A DNA stretch of 64,000 bases from assembly GCF_030271515.1 (NCBI RefSeq), contig NZ_JASCXI010000001.1:911921-975920 (forward strand), in the 5' to 3' direction. The stretch's first letter is position 1; each line of letters begins with the position of its first letter. Shown in pieces: positions 18,525-26,065 of this stretch. A program made the position numbers and the translations under genes. The DNA is from Erythrobacter oryzae. GTDB taxonomy: Bacteria > Pseudomonadota > Alphaproteobacteria > Sphingomonadales > Sphingomonadaceae. The notes beneath the pieces are model-generated. The model saw nothing but the letters and a program-made list of their open reading frames with translations, searched no databases and was not told the DNA's origin.

Positions 18525-18553
18525 GCGGCGGCGACCTTGAAGGTCGCCGCCGC
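18525..18553 (-). terminator. 13-bp hairpin between genes 1 and 2 of the exonuclease operon
   Basis: Perfect inverted repeat GCGGCGGCGACCT with a 3-nt loop. Read on the minus strand it is followed by TTTCGTTTGAGG, a weak T-rich run that leads into the ribosome binding site of the next gene. It may be a partial terminator or attenuator that lowers expression of the two downstream genes. Confidence 0.5.
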
Positions 18554-18583
18554 AGGGAAAAATTGGGATGGATCCGGTAGCGA

Positions 18584-19108
18584 TCAGCGAGCGCCACCAT
18601 GCTGATGGTAGGCGCCCAGCTGGTGGGCCCTGAGGGAAGCAGTGTAAGGGGGCGGGTTAATCAGCACCCTGTCGAATTCAGCGGCCGCGGCTTCGATGCC
18701 GCCGCGGATGGCGTCTGGCGAAGGGGGTGTGACACGCACGAGACGGTCCGTGCGGAATTGCCATGCCTCCTTCCGATCCATGGACACGAGCACCGCCGGC
18801 TTCTCTGACGGCAAAGATACCACATCAACGATGCGGGCCGTGGCGTGCCTGTCTTCGGTGGTGATCAGCACGAGTTGCGGGCCTGAAGTGCCGTCCTTGC
18901 GCTGTTCGAATACAGCCACAAGCACATCAAGCTTAGCCAGCGATGCTGTCTGCATCAGATGATCAAATGCAGGATCCCCCTCAATCATGCACGCTGATGC
19001 CACAGTAAAGCGTGTGCCTGATCCTGGAGGAGGCAGCCGCATCAGCGACGCCAGAGAGGCAGCGACCAAGCGATGTATCATCGCTTCAGGTTGTTCAGAT
19101 TTCATCAT
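18584..19108 (-). CDS. unknown protein, first gene of the exonuclease operon
   Basis: A 174-residue protein without a recognised family. It starts MMKSEQPEAMIHRLVAASLASLMRL and continues with FDHLMQTASLAKLDVLVAVFEQRKDGTSGPQLVLITTEDRHATARIVDVVSLPSEKPAVLVSMD, a beta-rich core. The Ala-rich end contains FDRVLINPPPYTASLRAHQLGAYHQHGG. No signal peptide or membrane helix. It leads the three-gene operon, 80 bp before the second gene with a hairpin between. The first Met has no clear ribosome binding site, so the second Met is an alternative start. Confidence 0.55.
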   Translation of the reverse strand: MMKSEQPEAMIHRLVAASLASLMRLPPPGSGTRFTVASACMIEGDPAFDHLMQTASLAKLDVLVAVFEQRKDGTSGPQLVLITTEDRHATARIVDVVSLPSEKPAVLVSMDRKEAWQFRTDRLVRVTPPSPDAIRGGIEAAAAEFDRVLINPPPYTASLRAHQLGAYHQHGGAR

Positions 19109-19604
19109 AAGTCCTTCGGTTTCAATCCGTCGCTCGCGATAAGGACCTTTTCCTTTCTGCCGGACGGATCACCGTCCTCTTTCCCTTGCTTGGTGTTTTT
19201 GAACAAAAATCCTATACCTCAAGCATGAGCCAAGCACCGAACCAGAACCCGACGATGATCGAAGGGGACAATGCCCCATCGATGGATGGCGTTCGTGCTA
19301 TTGGTGCTCTTCTGGCTGCATGCGCTAACTTACTTCAGGATAAACGGCGAAGGTCGCTCCGTCGCCCATCTGATAAGGCGATATTCACATCTATCCTGAC
19401 GAGTTGGATGGCGATTGTTGCCGCAGTTCTTTGTCGAAGTTCAGAATCGCGCCGCAAGATGCCGCTTCCCGCAGATAATCGACGGCGGGGTGTAATTCGA
19501 CCGCCACAGACCTTCGCTGCCCCGTAACCCCTTCTGACACGGCCAATCGCGCTGCGGGCAAGGTCCCCAGCGCTGTCCCGAATTGACCGGCATGTGGTGC
19601 GAAT
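19109..19604. other. intergenic region between divergent island operons
   Basis: About 500 bp with no gene I can support. It must hold the promoter of the leftward exonuclease operon and part of that for the KfrA-like gene. A forward frame of about 113 codons at 19186-19527 lacks a good ribosome binding site and any family signature; I treat it as chance. Confidence 0.5.
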
Positions 19605-19638
19605 CCTGCGAGTCCTGCGATATCGCAGGTGCCGCAGG
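19605..19638. promoter_or_regulatory. four-half-site palindromic operator before the KfrA-like gene
   Basis: CCTGCG at 19605 and 19614 and CGCAGG at 19624 and 19633 are arranged with exact two-fold symmetry about 19621/19622. The inner pair forms a 16-bp perfect palindrome centred on GATATC. Half-sites repeat every 9 bp. Position 40 bp ahead of the KfrA-like start suggests autoregulation, as known for plasmid KfrA. Confidence 0.6.
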
Positions 19639-19679
19639 TGCCTCAGGTGATCACACCGGTCCTGGCAGAGAATTTCCCC

Positions 19680-20402
19680 ATGAAGAAGAAGAAGGATTGG
19701 GTCTCCACGGAAGACCTATACAGTATGTTCGATGGCCTCGTTGAGGGTGGTGCCCAACTCGACGACCTTAACGGCTACAGCGCCGCAACCTCCTTGGGTT
19801 TACCGGCAAACGGCCGCCTCTACACCGCGTTTGGCCAGTGGAAATCAGCTCGCAAGGCCACCGCTGAAAACGCGACCTTTCTGCTGCCCACCGAATTGGT
19901 GACTGATTTCAGGCAGCAGCTGGAAACCATCCAGGCGCAAATCCTAACGTCGTTTTCCGACACCTGCAAAGCGGTTGGCGCTGAAATACAGGCGCGCAGC
20001 CGCCGCGAGGTCTTGGCCGCTGAAGAAGCGTTGGAGCGGCAGAAGAACGAGGTCGGGCACCTTGTCGATCAGCTGTGTAAGGCAGAGCAGCAGAGTGACG
20101 AATACAAAGAGAGCGTCGCCAAGCTGAGCGCCCAACTTGGGCGTGCCGAGAAAGATCGCACGAAGCTCCAGGCCCGATTGGAGGAAGCCGAACATCTCCT
20201 TCAACGGCTACTGGCGCGGATCCCCCTCACCGCAGAAGCAGAGTCCCCGCCTGCCGATCCAGACCAAACAGCCGGGCCACTCGGCGCGGGTTCTGACGTC
20301 ATCGTGACCGATGAAAAGTTGGCACCGATGCTTCCCCTGGAAGCCTCCGGGGCCAACGCTCTGACCGGTGCGGCCTCGGCAAAGGAGGCTGGCGATGAAT
20401 AA
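19680..20402 (+). CDS. KfrA-like DNA-binding coiled-coil protein
   Basis: A 240-residue protein. Residues 1-55 (DWVSTEDLYSMFDGLVEGGAQLDDLNGYSAATSLG...LYTAFGQWKSAR) match the pattern of the KfrA N-terminal DNA-binding domain found on plasmids. Residues 75-190 are a long heptad-type coiled coil (LAAEEALERQKNEVGHLVDQLCKAEQQ); the rest is a flexible tail. KfrA proteins bind palindromic operators, repress themselves and help organise or segregate plasmids. The ATG at 19680 is chosen; a GTG at 19629 falls inside the operator. Its end overlaps the next gene by 8 bp. Confidence 0.7.
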   Translation: MKKKKDWVSTEDLYSMFDGLVEGGAQLDDLNGYSAATSLGLPANGRLYTAFGQWKSARKATAENATFLLPTELVTDFRQQLETIQAQILTSFSDTCKAVGAEIQARSRREVLAAEEALERQKNEVGHLVDQLCKAEQQSDEYKESVAKLSAQLGRAEKDRTKLQARLEEAEHLLQRLLARIPLTAEAESPPADPDQTAGPLGAGSDVIVTDEKLAPMLPLEASGANALTGAASAKEAGDE

Positions 20403-20769
20403 GCGTCGGCACTTCGACTTCTGGGACGAACTGGCCCACGTTGCTCGCACCAGGCACGAGGCAGAGCTCAGCGGCCAGATGATGCAACTGCAAACCAAGC
20501 TCCTTCGCGCTGAAAGGGAGCTCGAGGATCTTCGCGCTCGGCTTGATCTGGGTTTTTGCAGGTTCTGCAGTGAAAATCGGGCTGCTTCGTTCGACTACGA
20601 ACAGGACCCACTAGCAGCACGCGCTGTTGACGGGTCCGTGACACTGGCGTCGGACGACATGTTCGCCATCGCCCAGGAGCAGGAGCGTGTCTCGGCTGCT
20701 GGCTTTGCGGGCGCAGACCTCCGCAATGGCGGGCAAGACGAGGAAGAGGAAGATGACATCCCCTTCTGA
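20395..20769 (+). CDS. small protein with an SSB-like C-terminal tail
   Basis: A 124-residue protein of unknown family. An N-terminal helix with coiled-coil pattern (ELSGQMMQLQTKLLRAERELEDLRARLDL) is followed by one CxxC (GFCRFCSEN) and an acidic tail ending DEEEEDDIPF. The last residues are the same as the tip of bacterial single-stranded-DNA-binding protein (DDDIPF), the peptide that recruits PriA, RecO, RecQ and other repair enzymes. No OB fold is present. AAAGGAGG precedes the ATG at 20395, and the gene overlaps the KfrA-like gene, so the two are co-translated. I infer a role in recruiting host DNA-maintenance factors. Confidence 0.7.
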   Translation: MNKRRHFDFWDELAHVARTRHEAELSGQMMQLQTKLLRAERELEDLRARLDLGFCRFCSENRAASFDYEQDPLAARAVDGSVTLASDDMFAIAQEQERVSAAGFAGADLRNGGQDEEEEDDIPF

Positions 20770-20803
20770 CCGTCAGGCGAGCGTCCTGAGCCTGCCTGAC
20801 GAA

Positions 20804-20890
20804 GCTGCCTTCGTGCTCGAAAAGGGGCAATCGTCCATCAGGACGGTTCGAACCTTTTCGACCCCGCGTCCGCGGGCGCACGAAGGCTGC
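20804..20890. repeat. three-way-junction palindrome, copy 1
   Basis: Outer stem GCCTTCGTGC (20807-20816) pairs with 20878-20887. Arm A: CGAAAAGG (20818-20825) with 20853-20860, containing hairpin CGTCC-ATCA-GGACG (20832-20845). Arm B: CCCGC-GTCC-GCGGG (20863-20876). Almost no unpaired bases at the junction. Confidence 0.65.
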
Positions 20891-20956
20891 CTTGTGCCAT
20901 TGCTATGGCGCCCACGCAGTGGTCGGTCGCACTGGCGTGCGCCGCCACCTGCTCTT

Positions 20957-21049
20957 GTTCGATCCGATCGTGCGGCTGGAGCTGACCACCCTCTTGGGTG
21001 GTCGTCGCTCCAGCTGCTCACCGCGTTCGCGGTTACGATCGGTTCGAAC
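20957..21049. repeat. three-way-junction palindrome, copy 2
   Basis: Outer stem 20957-20971 pairs with 21035-21049 (14 of 15). Arm A: 20973-20982 with 21007-21016, then GACCACCC-TCTT-GGGTGGTC (20984-21003). Arm B: ACCGC-GTTC-GCGGT (21020-21033). Same order of arms as copy 1, with a similar arm B, so the two look like diverged copies of one module. Confidence 0.65.
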
Positions 21050-21153
21050 ATGCGCCGTCAATGGCGCTGCCCCCTTTGCCTCGGCCCCGCCGAGGCTGGC
21101 CCGCAGCACACGCGAAGGGCCACTCCCGGCCGGCTGGTGCCGGACGCGAACGG

Positions 21154-21176
21154 GGGTCAATTCAGCGAATTGACCC
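21154..21176. repeat. 10-bp perfect inverted repeat, oriT-type
   Basis: GGGTCAATTC-AGC-GAATTGACCC, 55 bp upstream of the relaxase gene. An inverted repeat beside a relaxase gene is the usual landmark for relaxase binding at oriT. No sequence close to a known MobV nick site is obvious beside it. Confidence 0.5.
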
Positions 21177-21230
21177 AGAGTGAGTGAACTAGCCGACCCC
21201 TAATTACGCCCAATTGCCAGGTGTTCTATC

Positions 21231-23339
21231 ATGACCAAGAAGCATTATGCCATTTGCCGCTGCACTCGCCTGAAGACATGGAACGACGTCGCTAAAGCAG
21301 TCCGTCATAACGACCGCGATCAGCGTGAACGCTCGACCATTGAAGGACGCCCTGCCCCACGAGAATTTGTGGACCGAGGTGGGCTCTCTGCCGTCGCATA
21401 TGGGAAAAAGATGTTGGCCCAATGCGGCATCAAAGCCGCAGAAGGCCAAGTGGTCGCCGTAGAGTACATGATCACCGCATCACCGGAATGGTTTCACGGC
21501 AAGGATCCCAAAGAATACAGTGACTGGATCAATAGCTCACTGAAGTTCATCAATGACCGCCACCCAAGGGGGGTGCTATCCGCAAAGCTGCATCTGGATG
21601 AAAGCACGCCACATCTTCACGTGATCTGCATGCCGCTCTACGAGGATATCGTCCGCAAGAGGGGAGCCCGGCCCAAGACGCCGGAAGCTGTCGCCAGGCG
21701 AGCCATGGAGGAAGCGCTCGCCCCGAAGGTTTGGCGTCTCTCCTACGATCGCGTAATGGGTAACAGCCGCTATGCGTTGCGCGACATGCAAGACCAGTAT
21801 CATCGTCACGTTCAGCATCTTGGCTTGGCCCGGGGTGAAGATACGGTCGGCCAAAATAAGCGCCACATTCCCCTGAAAGAACTCCGGCGACAACTCGAAG
21901 AACGTGAGCGCGAACTCGACCATATCGGATTCGAGCAGGAGCAGCGAACGCTCGCCCTGCAACGCGCGGAGGACGAGCTGGCCTTTCGCACCCGGGAGTT
22001 TGCCCGGCAGGTGGGAGAAATAGAGGACGAACGCCGTAGCCTGCTGGCCTACCGGACTGACCTTGAAACCGAGCGGAAACTGCTGCTGGCGGATCTTCAA
22101 AGGCGCCAGGAAGCCGTTGCCATAGCGGAAATGAAGCAGCGCGAAGAGCTGGCTGCAATCGATCGGTCACGTGCTGACCTGCTTCGGCGTGATGCTGCTG
22201 CCGAGGCCAAGGCGAATGAAGTTGAGCGTGATAGAGCTCAGCTAGATCAACGAGAAGCCGACCTCGTGCGTCGGACGTCAGCGATACGCCGAGCAGAGGT
22301 GGAGACGGCGGCACAGCTACAGCTTCTTTTGCGCCACGCAGCGGACCGGGAAACCCCTCGGCGCACCACCGAGCAACTCGCATCAACGGAAGTCGAGCGT
22401 AACGTGGCACGTCAACCTTGGCCGGTGGCAATCAACGGACTTCGTGACCTGCTGCAGCGCACAGCACTGGCTCGCCGACGTATGGCCGAGCGGCTGTTGC
22501 GGATGAGGAAGCGGCTTCGGTCCCTCGTCCAACGCGAGCGGACAGTGGAGATCAGCGAACGCGCCTTGGCCACGCGCGAAACGGCCCTTGGCAGGAGGGA
22601 GCGGGAACTCGACGGTCTTCTCACCGGCGCAGAAACCCAACGCCGTCAAGCAGCCATGCTGGACGCCAGCGCACGGGAGCAGATCCGTGATATCGCGTCG
22701 AGGCGGAAAGACCTCGAAAAGAAGGAGGCTGGACTACAGGCAGAGCGCGCCGCATTACTCGCCGATCGCGCTGCGCTCGACGGTAGAGCGGCTGAGATTT
22801 CGGTTATTCAAGGGGCTATCGACGAAGCCAGACGCAAACTCACGGCAGACCGTGAGGGATTGGAAAGTAGGGCCAATGAACTCGCCAGGGACCGGGCCGC
22901 TTTTGAAAAGCAGTCATCAGAGGCCCTGAAATCGTTGGATGAACTGAACTGGAAGAACCAATTAATAGATACTGAGAATAATCGACTCAGCACCATGAGA
23001 AAGATTTATAAAGCGGAAAACGCGATAATAAATGATGCGATCAACGATAAGTTGCGTCTGGGCAAAAAGAACGGTAAAATTTTTGTCCGGGGATCGGATG
23101 GATGCACACCATTAATGATCGAAGGACGGGCTCCATCTAATCAAACATCAAAAATACTGAATATAATTATCAATCTGAGGCATGCAGAGCGTAATTTAAT
23201 CGACTCCGCACAAAAGCTCAGATCCGCTTCCGATGAGATCGAAGCCCTCCGACCTGACATGAAGAAAATAATTGATGTCCAGCGGAACATGATTTCTGCT
23301 GCGACCAATATTAGCTTCAATTCATCTGAATTGACTTAA
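21231..23339 (+). CDS. MobV (Mob/Pre) family relaxase with long coiled-coil tail
   Basis: A 702-residue mobilisation protein. The N-terminal 220 residues are a Mob/Pre relaxase: YAICRCTRLKTWNDVAKAVRHNDR (motif I, HNxR) and KLHLDESTPHLHVICMPL (motif III, HxDxxTPHxH metal-binding histidines), then LRDMQDQYHRHVQHLGLARG. Residues 230-600 are an almost continuous Arg/Glu-rich coiled coil. It would nick the element at oriT and lead the strand into a recipient using a helper's transfer channel. The last 130 residues are AT-rich with Asn/Ile/Lys, unlike the rest. It ends 4 bp inside the convergent endonuclease gene. Confidence 0.85.
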   Translation: MTKKHYAICRCTRLKTWNDVAKAVRHNDRDQRERSTIEGRPAPREFVDRGGLSAVAYGKKMLAQCGIKAAEGQVVAVEYMITASPEWFHGKDPKEYSDWINSSLKFINDRHPRGVLSAKLHLDESTPHLHVICMPLYEDIVRKRGARPKTPEAVARRAMEEALAPKVWRLSYDRVMGNSRYALRDMQDQYHRHVQHLGLARGEDTVGQNKRHIPLKELRRQLEERERELDHIGFEQEQRTLALQRAEDELAFRTREFARQVGEIEDERRSLLAYRTDLETERKLLLADLQRRQEAVAIAEMKQREELAAIDRSRADLLRRDAAAEAKANEVERDRAQLDQREADLVRRTSAIRRAEVETAAQLQLLLRHAADRETPRRTTEQLASTEVERNVARQPWPVAINGLRDLLQRTALARRRMAERLLRMRKRLRSLVQRERTVEISERALATRETALGRRERELDGLLTGAETQRRQAAMLDASAREQIRDIASRRKDLEKKEAGLQAERAALLADRAALDGRAAEISVIQGAIDEARRKLTADREGLESRANELARDRAAFEKQSSEALKSLDELNWKNQLIDTENNRLSTMRKIYKAENAIINDAINDKLRLGKKNGKIFVRGSDGCTPLMIEGRAPSNQTSKILNIIINLRHAERNLIDSAQKLRSASDEIEALRPDMKKIIDVQRNMISAATNISFNSSELT

Positions 23340-24718
23340 ACTGATCGGATGCTCATCTTGCTTTCGAACTCTACAAGTTTAATTTTACTTGGGTCCTGCG
23401 AATCACAAGCTGCACGTAGTTTGTCGTCTATTCGTGCGGCCACAATGACGCCTAAAACCTCTTCGCCACCAGCAAGGTTCTTCCGAACCCAACCCATGTA
23501 ACGAGATAGCTGCCCAAAAACCCTGTCAGCGGCTCTGTCACGCTTCAATTCAATCACAACATATTTACCGGTCTTCAGGTCTTGGCCAAGTAGGTCAATG
23601 GGACCGACCAATGTCGAGAATTGGCGACCGATCAGCTTGAGGTTTAGGCCGAGACGCTTTCCGAATTCCTCGAAATTCTTTTCGATATTGTCCTCAAGCG
23701 TCCGCTCGTCGATCATCATTCGGCGGAAATTACGGAGTTGCGCGGTTGTTGCGCCAAGGCTCTTTTTAACAGCCGCAGCAGCCTCGAGATCATTCCGGCC
23801 AACATACACATCGAGCGCTGCCTGCTTGGTCGGAGTTGCCTCGGGATTACCCATCCATGCTAGAAACTCTTTTTGGTTAGCAAAGTCGATGTAGGTGCCA
23901 TTGACGGCATATTCTTCCATGTAGGCCCGGTCAGCGCCGCGGATCCGGTGCAATCGGAGCGTCTGGTTCGCGTCGACCTCAATCAGATCTGAGAGTGCCC
24001 ACATGCGATAAGCATAGGACTGGTTAAGGCGGATTGTGTTGTAGATTGACCCTCGCCGCGGCCCGCCGATACCGAAGGCATCGCACTGACGGGCAACCTC
24101 CGCTTGCGCTTCGAGTGATAACTCGCGGAAAGCGTCGATCTGCTCAGCCACTCTATCAAGATCATCAATCAATCTGGCCTTCGCTGCGAATAGCCGATAT
24201 TCTATGCCCGAAACAGAGCCATCGACCGCTTGCATCAGCCGGATCAGAAACGGCACCGGATGGAGCCTTACGGCCCGATGCTCGCGAGAAGACACAGCCG
24301 GGTTCGAGAACGGATAGCGCAGAGCCTGCCGTGCGAGGACAGCAGCTTTGTCGCTGGCGTTTAGAAACAGGTTGCCAGCATCAGTAATCTGCACCTGCTC
24401 ATTCGGATCGACCCAAGCGAGGCCGAGCACAGTCATCACCTGTTTGAGCATCCGAGCGAGCGGTGCACCGCCGCCATCCCATTCGTCCTCAGCCTCCGAC
24501 ACATTCTCGGCTTGCAAGCGCCGGATATAGTCGCTTTGCACGTCACGCCATGCGCCTTTGTTCTCAAATTCCTTTAGGATGCGCAGGCGAGCTTCAACGC
24601 TCTCAACCGTTACCGCAAGGCCCTTCGGTTGATACCAGTAGGCAAGATTCACCCCATAATCGCGGACGAAACGCTTCCACTTGGGTGAAAGCGCTGGGCG
24701 AGTTGAGGGCACCGCCAC
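23336..24718 (-). CDS. restriction endonuclease-like protein with NucS-type nuclease domain
   Basis: A 460-residue protein coupled to a DNA methyltransferase gene. The first 320 residues (LSPKWKRFVRDYGVNLAYWYQPKG ... VQITDAGNLFLNAS) are helical with winged-helix-like parts, reminiscent of AlwI-type endonucleases. The C-terminal 130 residues carry a PD-(D/E)xK nuclease core very like NucS/DUF91: VGPIDLLGQD...KYVVIELKRDRAADRVFGQLSRYMGWV, with Asp and E-x-K. The GTG start at 24718 shares its G with the TAG stop of the methyltransferase gene. Most likely the cleavage half of a type II restriction-modification system; the site is unknown. Confidence 0.75.
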   Translation of the reverse strand: MAVPSTRPALSPKWKRFVRDYGVNLAYWYQPKGLAVTVESVEARLRILKEFENKGAWRDVQSDYIRRLQAENVSEAEDEWDGGGAPLARMLKQVMTVLGLAWVDPNEQVQITDAGNLFLNASDKAAVLARQALRYPFSNPAVSSREHRAVRLHPVPFLIRLMQAVDGSVSGIEYRLFAAKARLIDDLDRVAEQIDAFRELSLEAQAEVARQCDAFGIGGPRRGSIYNTIRLNQSYAYRMWALSDLIEVDANQTLRLHRIRGADRAYMEEYAVNGTYIDFANQKEFLAWMGNPEATPTKQAALDVYVGRNDLEAAAAVKKSLGATTAQLRNFRRMMIDERTLEDNIEKNFEEFGKRLGLNLKLIGRQFSTLVGPIDLLGQDLKTGKYVVIELKRDRAADRVFGQLSRYMGWVRKNLAGGEEVLGVIVAARIDDKLRAACDSQDPSKIKLVEFESKMSIRSV

Positions 24719-25737
24719 TAGACCAGCTTAGGTTGGTCGTCGTCCGAAGGTGCAGCGACGCTGCGCCCATAGGTTTTTCGCTTATGCTTGCTCACCGCTT
24801 CGACCCCCGCTGTTCCAGCTTCTTCGAACGTCATCCGTATAAGGTCATCTTTTGTAGGGTATTTTGCTCGCCCGACAAGTAGTATCGGATCACCTGGAGG
24901 AGCGCCCTCAAGGCGGCGCTCGGCAAAGCGGAGATAGCCTGGGTTGATGTCAATGCCGATGAACCGCCGCTTCATCTTCTTGGCGACGACGCAGGTTGTG
25001 CCGGTGCCTACGAAGGGATCGACTACAATCTCACCGGGAAAGCTTTCGCTCGCCCCGTAAGAATAGAGCTTCATCAGTCGAGCGGGAAGCTTCTCAGGAA
25101 ACGGAGCTGGATGCCCTTCTTCTCGCTTGACGTCTTCCGGATACATAAACCAAACCTGCTGAGCCAGATCCATCCATTCTAGTCTAGAGAGCTTATTTGC
25201 CTCTTTAGCGGCATCACTGAATTTGGGGGGCTTGCCAGGCTTTACATAAACATTTATGAATTCGATCGTGTTATTCTCAAAAATATTTCCGGGATAAGGA
25301 TAGCTTCCGAACATCATCTTTGACGTTTGTTTCTGCCAAACAAACAAGCCATAACGCTCTAAATCTGTCTCCGAAATAATCCGTGCCTCATTGTCGAAGG
25401 CTATGTTCTTTAGATGCCTTGTATGCTGCTCGATTACGTCCTTTGGGATGGGCATAAGCGGGGCATTAATACAGAGCTTACCATTTGGACGTAGGACGCG
25501 GGCACATTGCGTCCAAACCTTCATCATATCGTCAAGATAAGCCTCATATGTCGACCATTCGGCCGTCTGACCATCATACTCTACTGCTGTCCAGTAGGGC
25601 GGTGAAGTGATTACAAGATCGACCGAACCATCTGGCCAACTAGCCATTATCTCGGCTGCGCTGCCTGCCAGAAGCTTACCCACGTAGGTTTCAATTGAGG
25701 GGAAGTCCGGAACATCCGCGGCCTGCTGCGAGGGCAT
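24718..25737 (-). CDS. beta-class DNA methyltransferase (N4-cytosine or N6-adenine)
   Basis: A 339-residue DNA methyltransferase. The catalytic motif IV, DLVITSPPYWTAVEYDG, comes before the AdoMet motif I, DPFVGTGTTCVVAKKMKRRFIGIDINPGYL, the order of the beta class. SPPY is usual for N4-cytosine enzymes but also occurs in N6-adenine ones. The region between holds the target recognition part. I chose the ATG at 25737 with GGAG 6 nt upstream; the longer frame to 25803 is unsupported. It precedes and overlaps the endonuclease gene, so protection is made before cleavage. Confidence 0.87.
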   Translation of the reverse strand: MPSQQAADVPDFPSIETYVGKLLAGSAAEIMASWPDGSVDLVITSPPYWTAVEYDGQTAEWSTYEAYLDDMMKVWTQCARVLRPNGKLCINAPLMPIPKDVIEQHTRHLKNIAFDNEARIISETDLERYGLFVWQKQTSKMMFGSYPYPGNIFENNTIEFINVYVKPGKPPKFSDAAKEANKLSRLEWMDLAQQVWFMYPEDVKREEGHPAPFPEKLPARLMKLYSYGASESFPGEIVVDPFVGTGTTCVVAKKMKRRFIGIDINPGYLRFAERRLEGAPPGDPILLVGRAKYPTKDDLIRMTFEEAGTAGVEAVSKHKRKTYGRSVAAPSDDDQPKLV

Positions 25738-26020
25738 GCTTTCTCCAATGGGGAATTGAGGGTTTGAGTACCATGCACATCGCCTATAGCGATCTGGCTT
25801 CACACTCCCAAGCGTTTACGATCATGAAATGCACGGTCGCGAGGACATGCTTAACGCAACCGAGCAGGCGAGCGAGACATCTGGAAAAACGAGTCGATAA
25901 CTTCGTGCGACACCTTGCCAACCTAGCCATTTCTTCGCCATTTACCTCGCACACGGGCAACATGCTCGTGCTCAAACCGCTGTTTTGGCATGGTTAAATT
26001 TGCGTGAAGGGCACAGGGCG
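25738..26020. other. right end of the element, non-coding
   Basis: No gene is supported here. It contains the promoter of the methyltransferase gene, CTAGCCATTTC at 25923-25933 (also at 14958-14968), and TTGCGTGAA at 26000-26008, the inverse of 14883-14891. These are probable recombinase or excisionase sites. Confidence 0.5.
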
Positions 26021-26041
26021 GAATCCTGTCTCCCCGACCAC
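26021..26041 (+). repeat. attR, right 21-bp direct repeat
   Basis: Exact copy of 14860-14880, without the rest of a tRNA cloverleaf upstream. It marks the right boundary of the element, 24 bp before the GNAT gene stop. Confidence 0.92.
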
Positions 26042-26065
26042 CCCTTCCGTCCCGCCCGGCCCGCC

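Larger units (their letters stand above)
20770..21230. other. hairpin-rich non-coding segment before the relaxase (oriT/origin candidate)
   Basis: 460 bp with no supported gene. Besides the two three-way junctions and the 10-bp inverted repeat listed separately, there are smaller hairpins: GTCAGGC/GCCTGAC (20772-20800), GCCAT/ATGGC (20896-20909), GCGCC/GGCGC (21052-21067), GCCTCGGC/GCCGAGGC (21078-21096) and CCGGC/GCCGG (21130-21143). Such a density next to a relaxase gene is what one expects of an oriT or single-strand origin. Confidence 0.55.

Noticed and set aside
19186..19527. 113-codon forward frame between the island operons
   Set aside because: No ribosome binding site, no family signature, and low-complexity basic sequence; it overlaps the promoter region of the leftward operon.
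20687..21187. 166-codon forward frame across the hairpin region
   Set aside because: It starts inside the SSB-tail gene and runs through perfect inverted repeats; composition is Arg/Pro/Ser-rich as in chance frames of GC-rich DNA.
21201..21212. TAATTACGCCCA resembling the TAAGTGCGCCCT nick region of MOBQ/MOBP relaxases
   Set aside because: The relaxase here is of the MobV type, which nicks a different sequence, and only about two thirds of the bases match.
25695..25997. 100-codon forward frame at the right end of the element
   Set aside because: It overlaps the methyltransferase start on the other strand and has no recognisable sequence.
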